64,000 bases of DNA from Fasciolopsis buskii (GCA_008360955.1 LUCM01005800.1:130707-194706), one strand, 5' to 3'. Numbered from the stretch's first letter, positions 24,844-37,248 are shown. Notes: generated by a model from the letters alone, not told the origin. A program made the numbers and translations.

Positions 24844-24987
24844 AGAACGTCTCGCAACCACATTAGTGGAATTAGTAACACTGTCAAAATTAGTAAAGTT
24901 GCCAAAATTGGTGGTATTTCTAGAATTAGTGGTATTGTTAGTTCAAGGTCGAGGCCACAGCAAGCTGTAAAGCGGACTTACTCCGGG
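24844..24987 (+). CDS. candidate internal exon carrying a hexapeptide repeat
   Basis: A good acceptor (CACCATTTCCGTTTAG) precedes 24844 and a good donor (CCGGG before GTAAAG) follows 24987. Between them are exactly 48 open codons, phase 0 at both ends. The frame has no ATG. Four degenerate 18-bp units at 24870-24943 translate as ISNTVK, ISKVAK, IGGISR, ISGIVS, giving an Ile every sixth residue. A basic tail follows (SSRSRPQQAVKRTYSG). No family is recognised. A non-coding minisatellite that happens to be open is the alternative. Confidence 0.3.
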
Positions 24988-26169
24988 GTAAAGATCAGAT
25001 TTAGGGAAGCGTTCTACAAACAAAAGTGAATGGAGAGGCCAATGTTTACACACTGAGCATATCATCTCGGCTGGTGATGAAACGTTTGTTATCTGAACAC
25101 CATGATCAGAGCTCACAAAACTTTGAACGAAAGGTACAGCACACGTTCTGATAAGTCATTTTTATTGTACAATCAATACCTTTGATATATCAGTGTTGTT
25201 CTCACAATAAAAATATGGATTAAAAAATAAGCACGCATTTGGACTGTCATATTGTTTGTGCTCTGGCAGAGCTGAGTATCCCTAACCATTGGGACAGTAA
25301 TATTACTGAAAAAAACCGAACTACGGCCTAAGGCAATGAATGAACTGGATTACAAACTTTGAACAACACGGACATATTCAGAGAGACCTATAAGCAAGTG
25401 AGAACGGGAACATTTTCATTGCATTATTGAGGCTAGGAAAACGAAAGAAAGAGCAACTTGAATACCACCACAATCAGCAACAAGAACGAAAGCGACCACG
25501 ATGACATCAGCAACAACAACAGTGACAGAACAAACACTAACAACAGCAACAATCGGATGCATTACCATTAGTTTTATTTTACCTAATAAATAGTAACATC
25601 AAAACAGCGTCTCATCCCAGTGAGGCCAAACAATGCGAATTGTCAAATGAGCAGTTAGCCGGTGATCGCTGATTGCAAACGTGATTCGTTCTGATCTACT
25701 GTTTTCAATGACGTTGATAGATAGATAGTTTCATGATAAATACCGTGAATTAATGTTACTGTCAAAGCACGGTGGGGTGGGAATTGTCCCTAAGACATTA
25801 GTACAAATTCAATTTTGCGAATACCTGAGTTTCATATCCAATAGTTAGACTAACGTTAAACAGTTATATTAGTTAATTTATGATTTCGGCTCGGATTTTT
25901 TCTCATTACTTAGCGACAAGCAGTCGGGTGCGGTTGGCTGTTACAAACTGACATTGTTGTTGAAATTATGAACAAATGTGTTTTGCTGAAAACTTTGTTC
26001 TTAGGTCTCGACTAACGGCCTTTATTTGTTCTTCGAATTTGGGTTTATTATGTGTGGGCAATTCTGTCTCCTTTTGAACTGATAGCTGCATGTTAGAAAA
26101 GTATCAGAGCAGGACATTAGTCAAACATCCCAAAGATAATCTACAACAGGGGATCAATGGGTTTTGCAT
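24988..26169. other. intergenic or intronic DNA
   Basis: This holds the shared block at 25073-25109 and a CAA-rich low-complexity patch at about 25465-25555. I see no gene. Confidence 0.5.
25073..25109 (+). repeat. short block shared with 23002-23036
   Basis: GGTGATGA and TTATCTGAACACCA match the block at 23 kb with several substitutions and one indel. Confidence 0.4.
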
Positions 26170-26324
26170 GAAAAAAATAAGCGTATCGTTTCAGGGAAAA
26201 GGTCGAGGGCAATAGAGGGCAACTAAGTGAGAAAGAATGCCGGTGATGAGTGGATTTAAAACCAAGACCTTCATGCTAAAGTGCCAAAATGTTTACCAGT
26301 TGACCACTGCCTCTGGTACCAGGA
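26170..26324 (-). mobile_element. tRNA-derived SINE, old diverged copy
   Basis: On the minus strand it has an A-box-like TGGTCAACTGG, a B-box-like GGTTTTAAATCC, and a body with CTCACTTAGTTGCCCTCT and CCTCGACC that parallels the body of the other copies. It lacks the AATAAA-bearing tail and is the most diverged of the seven. Confidence 0.6.
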
Positions 26325-28383
26325 GTTCACCGGGCCACTGAGGAAAAACGGAGAACCATGACAAGGTAAGATTCATTAAAACATAGTACTTTATCTCCCT
26401 TATAGTCAAGTGTGCTGAGGTAATCAAATTCTCTAGGGGGTTTCTCATGTTTGTACCAGTTTCCTTTTTCAGTTTTATCAGACACTTAATACATGAACAT
26501 CGACGGAAAAACCAACCGTTCATTGTTTTGATAATTGCACGTTTAGCTGGGTAATAAATGACGACTTCGTCGATTTGAAGAGAGAACTGCTGTACACCAG
26601 CGGTTTAGCACCATAAAATTCAAATTAGCGATTTATACCATAACCTGAAAGAATGAGGTACGGTAGACGGTTGTGAGGGGAAAGAAATAATCTATGAGCT
26701 ACAATTTTCTACTCACATTTGCCCTGGAGACTTGTTTCAATCAAACCTACAAAAAAGAATTGTTTTCAAAAATCTCTGTGTATTTCCTGATGAGTGTCCC
26801 GCTTCCGTTCTATGAACTCGCACTGAACAAGTTTCGAAATGCTCCGAAAATAGCCGAGCGTTTCAAATAATCCATGCTGAAGAAGTCCTAAGCACCTTAT
26901 CTCTTGTCAGGGGTGTTTCGACCAATAGAAGGTCTCCTACCAGACTGAAAATTGGCCATAGGAAGGGCTTGTTTGCATAAAATGTACAAAAACATTTCGA
27001 TTAGGAACATGTTGAAAATTTGCAGTTTTTTATTCGAAACCTTACCGGACAAATGTGCCCCATAAACTTGGCTTCAGCACAACAATAATCGGCCTTGCTG
27101 CACCAAATAAGTTGGTAGAATTTGTTAAATTTCGCTTCATACCTTGTCAGGTTTAAGATTATCACAGTGCTAAACGTTTTCCGTAACATCCATGAATTGC
27201 GGTTCAGCCGTCTAAGTATGATCGTTACGTTGCATTAATCGTGTTACCTGAAGGACAACTGGTGCGAGTAATTTTAGGCTTGAAAATATCTACATTGCTG
27301 ATAACTGACTTGACTAGTGCAGAATTCCAAACCTGATGACTTAGTTCTGCCATAGATGTGCCTACTCGACTCCCCGTTTTAGAACATTTCACATGATAAA
27401 TGCAATAAGGTTTTGCTTCTCGCCAATTCAAGAACGAAAACGACCGTCAAGGTCAATGCAGTTCTCTGTTTACCGATATATTGTCAAGTGTTTATGTTCT
27501 TCTTAGAGGATCTAATAACCATGTTTGATAAATTTTAATTGCCTGACGAATCTCTTTGCAACTATGTGATACACGCGCCCAAATGGATCACGTGTTCGGG
27601 GAGATTCATTGCACGTGACCCTCTGATGATATCAATCTCTTTCTCAAAGGAACTGAACGTGGAAAACAATTCACGCTTGCTTAGCCCAACTTATAGGTCT
27701 TACCTGAAAGCAATGAATAGGTCACACCCGAGTGAATTTTAAGGAGGAAAATGAGATTTCATTTCCTCCGTACAAGTGCTCATCTGGACTATGTCCAGAA
27801 TTCTTAAAAGAATCTGATTAGAACAAAATGCAAGGACAAAATGATAAAATAATTTTAATTCGTTGGCTTCTTAGTAAGAAACACAGCCGAGAGTATCCGG
27901 AACACATCGGTACTTCGGGAGCAAACACCTAAAGAAGAAACATTTATCTTCTATGGAGACTGACATAGTATCCAGTATGAAACCTTTCATCCGGACTCCG
28001 GTCAACGCAGCTAAAACGCTAAAATTAAGCAAAAACAGAAGATAGCTGAACTTAGTATATACCTGGGAAATTTTGTACGAAACATAAATGAAGTGAACAT
28101 AGAAAAAGTTAAATAATTAATTTGTCGTACGCCATGAGCAAACCTGCAATTACGGCAAGAATTCATCAATTTCAAAAAGTTACAATAAACTACGAATGGC
28201 CTAAAATCAAGGCAAGGCTCATTTTAAGAAGGAAAACTTAAAGCTAAAATAACTAACTACCATTCACGAAGTTAAATGAACTTCAATAAATAACGCTGGT
28301 CAGATTGAGAAAAAAGTCTCCTGAAAAATGCCTAGAAAAATGGGACACAAAACCGCAAACTTTTTTTAGTCATCAATGAAATG
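26325..28383. other. intergenic or intronic DNA
   Basis: No recognisable gene. Short frames at 27001-27189 and 27225-27431 on - and 27539-27742 on + lack motifs and clear splice borders. Confidence 0.45.
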
Positions 28384-28571
28384 TCCGTCGGTGGCCAAGC
28401 GGTTAAGTTCGTGGCGTTTGGACATGAAGGTCACGGGTTCGAATCCTCCAACCGCCGGACAGATTTCCCAACTAGCGGCCCTTTGTCGGTCGCGGGCCCC
28501 TTCCTGAAAAATGATCTACATTGTTATTCCATTAATAAAGGAAGTAAATAATAAAAGACAAAAAGATAAAC
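28384..28571 (+). mobile_element. tRNA-derived SINE
   Basis: The head resembles a tRNA gene: an A-box-like TGGCCAAGCGGT and a perfect B box GGTTCGAATCC at 28436-28446, with ends that pair as an acceptor stem (CGGTGG with CCGCCG). A family-specific body and an ATTAATAAAGGAAGTAAA tail rich in AAAAGATA words follow. The six bases GAAATG occur on both sides (28378-28383 and 28572-28577), a possible target-site duplication. Confidence 0.88.
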
Positions 28572-29088
28572 GAAATGGACGCACGTCTGATTTGGATGAA
28601 GTTCGAATTCCGGAACAAACAACCAAGAAACATGCAGAAGAAAAAATTATTCAAATAACTTAGTTGGAAATTCGATTTCCTTAGTTCCCGTGTACAGTGC
28701 AGTAATCAAATGCAACCGACCAAAGTGAACAGATTAGAAAATTACAGCCTACTTCATATGCCATAATAGAACCGATTTTCATGCCGGTATATTGACAATA
28801 ACAAATAACCGACCGTTGATAAGATCAATATTTAGTGCAATGAGACCAAGCTCAAAAGTCACAGGCTAATTTGGTCAACGTGAAAATAGTCAGTTTACCG
28901 GTTCAGGGTTAGCTAAGTTATCAAAATCCGACAAATGAACAGGAAAGCTATGAATACAAAATACTACAGTTAGCCACTCTTATGAAATGAAAATGCCATT
29001 TTGACAAAATGGGAGATGCTTCTAATTCAAAGACTAAGTTCAGCTTTCAGAACCGTAGGATGACCACTGTATTACTAACCATTTTTAG

Positions 29089-29352
29089 AGAAAATCGATC
29101 ATTTCAAGATCATCTTTTTTCTCTACGGTTTGTTTTGACGGTCCATATGGATTTTGCGACACCTGTTTGGGCACTTTTGTTTTATTGGACTCGAGATCGG
29201 CGCATTTCCGCTCGCGCGAAACTTACGCAATTTCGAACTGCTTTCGAAAATCATGTTATATTTTATTATTGCTCATTATCATGCTTATCGTCGTATTGGG
29301 CTCACTTTGGCACCAAAATGCCTACAATAAATATTTCGCGTCTGACTATTGA
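29089..29352 (+). CDS. candidate terminal exon with one membrane segment
   Basis: A strong acceptor with a branch-like CTAAC and pyrimidines (CTAACCATTTTTAG) precedes 29089. The frame is open for 87 codons to a TGA. The N-terminal part has a Cys cluster (CFDGPYGFCDTC, residues 15-26). A single hydrophobic helix at about 57-74 (YILLLLIIMLIVVLGSLW) follows basic residues (CFRKSC), which predicts a type II-like or tail-anchored topology with about 13 residues after the helix. No family is recognised and no upstream exon found. Confidence 0.3.
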   Translation, partial: RKSIISRSSFFSTVCFDGPYGFCDTCLGTFVLLDSRSAHFRSRETYAISNCFRKSCYILLLLIIMLIVVLGSLWHQNAYNKYFASDY

Positions 29353-32300
29353 CTTTAACCTTTTCTAATCCGTAGGCTAGCAGAGTCGGATGAGATGCAG
29401 TCCCGTGGGTTGCATATCATATGTCTTCTGCGTCGCGATCTGAAAATACACGCAAGGTCAGTTTTCACAGTCGTTGAGACGTGGGCGGATAGAGTTAGTT
29501 GTTTTCTAAAAGGCAAGCATAAAATGCCTTGATACCTTCTATACATGGCTAAGTATGATAAACTAATTCGTACGGCTTCTCTTACAGTGTTTATTTATGG
29601 TGTGCCGTTTTGGCAAGTCATGCATTTGGTTGCCACTAGGATTCTTCAAAGTGGAAAACATTCGGTTGCAAACAAGACAAGTGCCGACCACCTGTGTTTC
29701 TTGTCACTTTTTCCGGGGACCTGCCGTTCTATCCGAATCTTCTTCGCCGTGATTATTTTCGATCTGTTGTGCCCCAGGAAAATGTCACCGCAACTGGAAT
29801 GCAAACTCATACACGACACCATATGGGATACATAATAGGAGGGTTAAATCTGTTCCTCTCATCCCAGGACAAACGTTTGAATAGCTGTGCGGTGTTTATC
29901 AGCAAACTGAATTGGTGTTATGCGTGATTCCAAATTTGATTCGTTTTAAAACTGCGCTGGTAGGACCGATCTTATCCGGTGCTTTTAGGCTGACAACAGC
30001 CTTTCGGATTTTCCCGTTCGTGGTAGATGGATAATAGCTATCCGGCAACAGATTCGTATACTTTTGATGCGTAGAAAATAGAACTGCACTCGGTGGATGC
30101 TCGCTAGACAGATGCCACAAGCGTTACGGTAAAAAGTTCATATCACCTCGTGTTTGCATGTTCATAGTGTGCAACTTGTAAAATTCGAGCATCGATCTCT
30201 GCATGACACTTGTGTTTTGTTACATCTCTATATGCTTTCCTGTGTGGCGCATTCAATGTTCAACCAGTAGACTTTTCACGCTTCAGAAAATAGTGAAAGC
30301 GTTTGCCGAACTGTGGTCGATGTGCAGTATGTTTGGATACAACGTTTTTTGTTTGAATCATACATGACAAACAATTTTACCTTCTCATTAGAATCTCATT
30401 TGAATCGCCAGGAACGTGAACGGATGATAAGTCCATTTAAAAATCACGTGATGATTCGTCGGAGGATTTTTTACAGACAAGGGACATAAGGCTCGAAAGA
30501 ATTGTGATTCTTAAGTGGACTTATCATCTATTCATCCTCCCAACGATTTAATAGAGATTCTAGTGAGAAACTCAGAGGGAAGCGCACTAGTATAGAGATG
30601 GATGGATAGGAGAATACCGGGTACCCGTACCTGAAGAGCTGCAATACACGCGAAACCGTTCGTGTGCTTCCGCGAAAATTTTACTCAGCTATCTGTATGC
30701 GTGTGACTGGTTGAAGGCAAACGGATTGACTTGAATGAACGTAAATGGTAACCTGTTAACGCATACTAGATGAAAGAAATATTTATATTTATTTCGACGA
30801 TCGAAAATGTCAGTCCCCCCTATAGATGGGCACATGCATTTTCGGGTTCTTGTGTTATCTATATCAAAATGATCAATATCTGAACTGGTTCCAAATTCAC
30901 AGCGTTCAGAGAACCAAATAATCGACTGAGTTCAGACGCTGAATTCAGGCAAATTATCGAACAGACTAGAGTTTGGAAATCTATTTCCAGGTCAGTTTAT
31001 TCTAACCCTGTTCTCGTTAGCTTTTTCTTAAATGAAAAGTTCAAAGTGATCCACGTATGGGCGTTGACCGGAAAGGCCTTATTTGTCACGTGTATTCTGG
31101 GCAAAGCAAACATCAGCTAGGGCGATTTTCCAGCGGCACGCGATGGAGCCACGTGAGGAAACAAAAACATATCATGCTACTGAACACTCATAGTTGTGGG
31201 TCAAGGTTAAGTCCTTATAAGAACTGCGTGACAAATTTACCCATGAAGGCGATTGGGCTATTTGTCACCAACCGAGTAAACAGCTCGAAAAGGTATTTTT
31301 AGGTAAATCCCACGTAAGGTGAACACCAAATCGAATCGGAATGACTTTTAATAGGCTTATTGTGAACACTGTTTTTATTTGATTGAATGGAGACTATTAT
31401 CGATCTCTTAATCGTACAATTTTCGTTTCTGTCTTATATCACTACTACTAACTAGTTGCCCAACACCGGTTACTAATAGTCTGGTTTAACCAGCCTGTAG
31501 GGCACCTTATTGGGGATTTTGATGGCTGATGCATATCTCAGCTTCTCGGAGTCACTAGTGAGAGTAGACTAGCAGGTTAAGATCTACGATGCTCCAGAAG
31601 AAAAGAAGGTCTATTAACTTAGATTAATTACTATTCCAAGATGCCAGCGCACTCTCTCGATCCAGCTTACCGGCCTATCTATAAAAACAAGCTAGAAGTG
31701 TAGCCGTGGAATAGCAGTATCGTTAGAAAATCAATAACTGAGTGACCAGAGAACTTATAAATTTAGGTGCGATATGTAATTATTTCTTCCTGTTCATTCC
31801 AGTGATAAGCTTTTCTACATTAATCTCAAAGTAGCTGATTCCGTCGATAACAACCGTAAACCTGGAAATACGTAATCTATATTTTCTTCTAAATTTAGGC
31901 TATTTTCATTCATTTTGAGTACATGGTGCAGTGCCGGGGAGCCATGTTTACATCTTACAATCTTCCAAATTGTACTTTTACATCTATTCACCACTGGTTA
32001 CCTCATTTAAAGAGGGAATCACATCCGGATAAGTTCACCACTGTTTTCAAGTTGCTACTGAGCAGAATCTTTTAGACGTTTGGGATCTCATAGCCGTAGC
32101 AATCGATGCTCACTGCTCGAAATCACGTGGCTTTCTTTACCTTCAGCAAATCGGGGCGCGTATCGCTAATGAATGCCTATCCGAAATGTGTGAAAGATAT
32201 AATATACCGTAGGTTCATTTTCTGCTAAAGAGTAGGATATCAAAACATAACTCTTCCGTAATGAAGGGAACTGGGATTTTCATTATTTCCTCCGGGGTGC

Positions 32301-32884
32301 CTGATCGCAAGACACGTTTTCCAGTAAAAATATGGTGTGCTTAAGATAACTCGCAGCAATTCCAACTTTAGCTAACCTTTTCATCTGTCATCACATGTGG
32401 AGAAAATGCACCGTAAGTGACAGTCAGTATGTGCCGCGAACATTATTCGAAGAATAGGAAATAAGTTCAGGCGTTAGATGGTCTGGACGAGGTCACATCA
32501 TCCTGCGGATGTCAAGGTGAAAATGCGTACAAGGTGGTATGGTCAAAGAAAAACGATAGCGAACAAACATTGGCAATCACGGAAATGATGTAAATCCATG
32601 AGTTCCTCTTCCCTTGGATGCAAGTCATGGGTGCTCAATAAACTACTTATCGAAAAACTGGGTTATAACTCTGCACTATTTCCAATAAGCCGACTGCAAA
32701 TTGCGCTGGCAACTATTAGCCCGGATATTAGGCATGTCCTTCTGCAGAAGAAGAAACCCAACCAAACCGGTCATATCTGAGTTACCGCCAACACGCTCTG
32801 TCCATTGACCTGTTGTAGTTCGACTTTCGAAAGTAAAGTACTCAACCGAACAATTATTGTCACTCAGTAAACTTTAAAATTTAG
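29353..32884. other. intergenic or intronic DNA
   Basis: A frame from about 29641 to 29840, after a TAG acceptor, reads smoothly (for example GDLPFYPNLLRRDYFRSVV) but has only a weak donor. A frame at 32598-32760 is similar. An inverted repeat at 30423-30528 is listed separately. Confidence 0.4.
30423..30528. repeat. inverted repeat, 25-bp arms with a 56-bp spacer
   Basis: Arm 30423-30447 and arm 30504-30528 are reverse complements at 23 of 25 positions. A transcript of either strand could fold into a hairpin of about 106 nt. No coding frame or known element explains it. Confidence 0.7.
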
Positions 32885-33047
32885 ATGACCGTGAGAAAAT
32901 CCTATGCACGACTCAAATGCGCTGAATTCTTTCTCGAATTTTTGCGGCGCTTCAATCACTGGGATATTGGAGACCCAAAAATATTGGCTGAATCGAATGT
33001 GCGACTGAATTCCCCACCAATCCACATAACTTTCGACTGTCGAAAAG
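32885..33047 (+). CDS. candidate internal exon, unrecognised
   Basis: An acceptor (TTTAAAATTTAG) precedes 32885 and a strong donor (CGAAAAG before GTAATC) follows 33047. The 163-base segment is open in the frame that starts with ATG at 32885 and leaves one extra base at the donor. It encodes 54 residues of mixed composition, including an amphipathic helix-like start (KCAEFFLEFLRRFNHW). Of the unidentified exons in the window this has the best pair of splice sites. No domain is recognised. Confidence 0.35.
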
Positions 33048-35436
33048 GTAATCAGTATGTGCGACTGTCACACTCACCTTAGGCCATTTGTCATCTTGAC
33101 ATCGTGAGGACAGTGAGAAGGAACTAGTGAAGAAGAATTAGGACGGAACGTGATCAGACATCATTTGTGGCATTTATTGTGTAAATTCGATCCAACAGTT
33201 TGCAGCCGTATCTGAACGCAAATCTTGCGCAATGACGTTTCGGTTCGACCGTATCTGTCCAGTCTGTAGATCGATCAACACATTTCAGGCACCGTCCACA
33301 GCCTAAATCACAACATCATCCACTCTGATGACGGGTATCCAAGTAATCCACAACCTCTGTCACACACACACACACACACAGATGCACACAAACTGGATTC
33401 GATGGGTGATTACGTCTCGGAAATGCCAACTAATCACTAGGTTATAGCAGAGAGGTTCCGACTAAGATAATAGCACATCTATGCGTGGGATTCGTACGAA
33501 GTTTTTATTGTGGATCACTTTTTTTTCAACTTGGAATGTGTATATCGAAATTAGATAACTGTCAAATGATGAATTGTGTGCGCAGATGCAAGTTTGATCT
33601 TGTTCTGCAAGATTTTATTTACATACTGAATTGGCTGTACAAAATCTATTCTAAAGCAAACACCACTATCATACATTATCTTTATCTTATTTGTCCGGTG
33701 TTCGCCATTAGCCTGGTTTCTAAGCAAACCGTAATGCGAGTTATCAACTAGAAGCGAAGTATATCGACGCACCTGTGACGGTTGTTAGAAGTGACAGAAT
33801 CAGTCGTTGTGTCGCTCACACCTGTTTTAAACCCGGACATACGGACAGGTTGCAACTAGGGGTACCTTGTTTTCAACAAGATGATTTTAACTGTATTACA
33901 AACACTTCCGATTGGGAGTTAGCCTGGTTTCAATGCAAACAACAGCCAAGCGTTGACTCTTGTTAATCACAAATCACTGGTCTTGATAAAGGATTCGTTG
34001 ATGAAAAACTAAACATTTTGGGCTGCTGGTACGTGGTAAGTTCAAGCGTAATACATATTCACTTGTCATACTACCTAATTCGGTCACAAGTAAATAAAAT
34101 CTTGATAACATCGCACTTATTATGCCAGTCGATGAGCTGAGCGGTCGATGAGTGTTATTCATGGGAAACTCATATAAACGACTTAAGTTTTATTGGTAAA
34201 AGAATGCCTTGTGTCTGTTCCACTTAGCTGTGGAGATGGGCGCTAGTAGCTGAGAGATAGAATCGACTGAAGATATTCAGGATGGAAAAGCACCTGTTAC
34301 CCTATTTTGCTATACAAAACAGTTACAAAACAGATTTTTTTTTTCTTGTTTTACTTTCTTGGCTGTTTTAGTGTTCTAGTTCGTCCGCCTCGTGATGTGT
34401 TCATCCTGCTGGTGATTCGTGAGTCAAAAGATTAAGTTCACTCATAGGCAACGGAAGGCCTTCAAACAAAAGCCCGCCGTAAGTGGAAATAGTCACGAAA
34501 ATCGTACCCGAGTCTTCGTTGCTATAAGTACAATAGTAGTGATGGTAAAGATCCATTGATGCTCAGTACTCATTTTTCTTGAACAAAAGGACAAAAGTTG
34601 ACCTCTCATGTAAGCCTTATTACTAGCGAACCAAACCCAATTCTCACTATACAGGAGCAAGCCACTTGGACAAAAAGGTAGCATCGAATTTTCACTTGAA
34701 CTTTCGGGTTATGTAGTTTTTCACCTACTTCCGCATGCAGGGCATATGAAACAGTACAACAACTGGGTGACAACTAATACATCAGCAGTAATCCAGTGAA
34801 AAGATATTTCGTCAGTAAATACGAGTAAATGCATTCACTGCTTGGTTGCCTAATCACCCGGTATTTATGGGGCCTATATCTTCTCAGACATTGTTATTGG
34901 AACAAGTAATATTTCATCTAAGTCATTTGTTTGTCACAGAAAACAGACCAGTTTCCTTGAGCAATTTCCGCACATTCCAGACCCAGGAATTCACCTGTAA
35001 AAGAAACTACCGCTTGACAAGTGATGATAACAATAATGATAACGTATAACTTTAACTATGACTGGCATGCAGCTCCCACCGTCATTAATTTCTCCCTCGA
35101 CAGGCAAACTACTCGATAAGAATGTGCCGCACTGTTTCGCTCACTCGGCTAGATATCTTATCTCATCTCAAAATTAATCGATAAAATTTTTAACCTAAGT
35201 AATGGTCCCGTCTAAGCAAATTTTCAATATTTCCAAACTGAGTAAAGACCTAATAATAATTTTGCTTGCGTTGGCATTGGAATACAGCACATCGGTCTAC
35301 CAGGGCTTGCATGCGTGGACAGTGTTCACAACGTCCGGGGGTATTTGAAAACTTGACGTTAACGATATTTGTCTAAGGCCTATCTGTAATTCCGATCTTA
35401 TTCTCTGTGGTTCAGCAGGAATGTCACTCTTTCTTT
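33048..35436. other. intergenic or intronic DNA
   Basis: Contains a CA microsatellite at 33361-33380. The open frames at 33485-33751, 33775-33966 and 34846-35049 have no motifs. Confidence 0.45.
33361..33380 (+). repeat. (CA)10 microsatellite
   Basis: Ten perfect CA units. Confidence 0.97.
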
Positions 35437-35632
35437 GGCCGGCGGTGGCCAAACGGGTAAGGTCGCCGCGTTTAGTCGTGAAGATCGCGAGTTCAAACCG
35501 TCCCACCGCCGGTCAACTTCCTCACTTGGAAGCGCTCTGCTGGCCGCGGCCCCCTTCCCGAAGATTGATGTACATTGTTGTTTCGTTAATAAAGGAACTA
35601 AAGGATCAAAAGATAAAAAGATAAAAAAAAGA
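35437..35632 (+). mobile_element. tRNA-derived SINE
   Basis: It has the GGCGGTGGCCAAACGGGTAA head, a degenerate B box (AGTTCAAACCG) and the terminal CCCACCGCCGG that pairs with the head. The family body (CTGGCCGCGGCCCCCTTCC) and TTAATAAAGGAACTAAA follow, then a run of AAAAGATA-like words. Confidence 0.9.
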
Positions 35633-37248
35633 TGCGCTTGCGAAAGTTAACGAACCAGCTGTCTTCAATAGGAAACTCGTATGATACCTTATTGTTGCGA
35701 ACCGATATCGGTGTCATTAAATGAAGTACACTAGTGAATTCAAAACTAGAGATAGATATTATTCATGCAAAATCTGTAGGAAAAGATGCTTAGTTGGAAA
35801 GAAAATGGAAATCCAATTCACTGTTCAAAATCAACTGTACTAGATCCAGAAGTGGATTGTCTCGGCTTTTCTGCAGAAAAATAAATTAATACTCAGATGA
35901 TTGTTTCTTAAAAGATTACTTGGATAGAAGAATAATTGAGAGAACGAACATTTCGGAACATGAACAAAATTTCTGTATTTGGGGAACGATTTTCAAGTTT
36001 ATTTAGCAGATTATTAGCACAACACCATGAAAGTTGGGGTACTTTGCTACCGCCCATTGTGTTTAGACATCAGATTATTAAATATTGCTCGCAAGTTTTG
36101 CTTTCAATAACGGCTGCCTTAGACTGAACTTAAGTTTAGGCTCTCCATACCCGCATCGATTGAACCGATCCCAGTTTTCACTTAGCCTACTTGGGAGTAA
36201 CCCAAGAAAGGATAAAAATATGATATTCGCTGCATCAGCTCCAGATCGGCAAGCTGCAGAGTTGGACTAAAAACTCACATGGGTTTTGTTGAAGGAAGGT
36301 GCATATTTGTTCAAAATCTAATCTTTGGTTTCCCATTTCGTAGTTAGACGTTCTTTTCTTTGAGTTTGTCTTAAGAATTCACCTTAATTATCAGTAACGT
36401 AACACCTTCAACTTCGTGTTATTCGCAACTCGAAATACCCAGTTTTTCACCTATTTGACATAACTCAGAGGTCACAGCAGCACACAATATTCGAATTTCG
36501 TCCAAAGCTTCGTTTCATTTTGCATCTACCGGACATGTCACAGATGCGAAAGCCCCCAACTTGAGTGATGCAATCCCATTGCAAATTAATCCTTCACTTG
36601 CCCATTCGTTAACAGAGCCGACCCTTAGTACTTCAATGTTGATATGTTCCCACTTTCAGGGCAATAGAACAGCGGGTGCTGAGTGCATGGTTATGGGAAG
36701 TTTGAGAAAACTTTTGTTTGGCATTGTTAACGTAGAAGTGAAGTGATCAGAGGTGAATTAGACTACTTATATGTAGTTGGGCAGTAAGAAAAATCCCGGG
36801 TCAACAGAAATCGTTCATAACTTCAGATCTAAATTTTATACAATTGACCTTAGCAAAAATTTTGAGCAACCGGTCATCTAATTACTCAATGTCTACTTGG
36901 TGACGGAATTGAGAATAAGCCAGCAAGTAAGATAATTAACTCGGTTTAGAACGAAGAGTCGAGATTGAAGAATCCTGACAAGAAATTCCGGGCCGTGTGT
37001 TGGTGAACGGCTAGTAACGATCCTTGTACACTCCACGGGTGTAGCATCCGTTTCCGTTACTCCAAAAAGCCTGATGATTGATGAATCCGAAAGTATGGCA
37101 AAAACCAGGATACAGTCAATATTTGCTTTGGTTGTTGGTTCTGCATGAATGGTTCACCATGTGAAGTTACTCCTAATTAAGTCCAATGTTACGATGTCTT
37201 GCCTTGAGAAAGAACGCAAAGGAAATCATCACATAGAAGTCATAAGGT
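35633..37248. other. intergenic or intronic DNA with weak exon-like frames
   Basis: A frame from 36140 (after TAAGTTTAG) to a TAA at 36268-36270 and one through about 36470-36746 read smoothly (NMIFAASAPDRQAAELD in the first). Their splice borders are poor and no family fits. Confidence 0.4.

Noticed and set aside
35421..35650. Two plus-strand frames of about 70 codons
   Set aside because: They lie almost wholly within a SINE.
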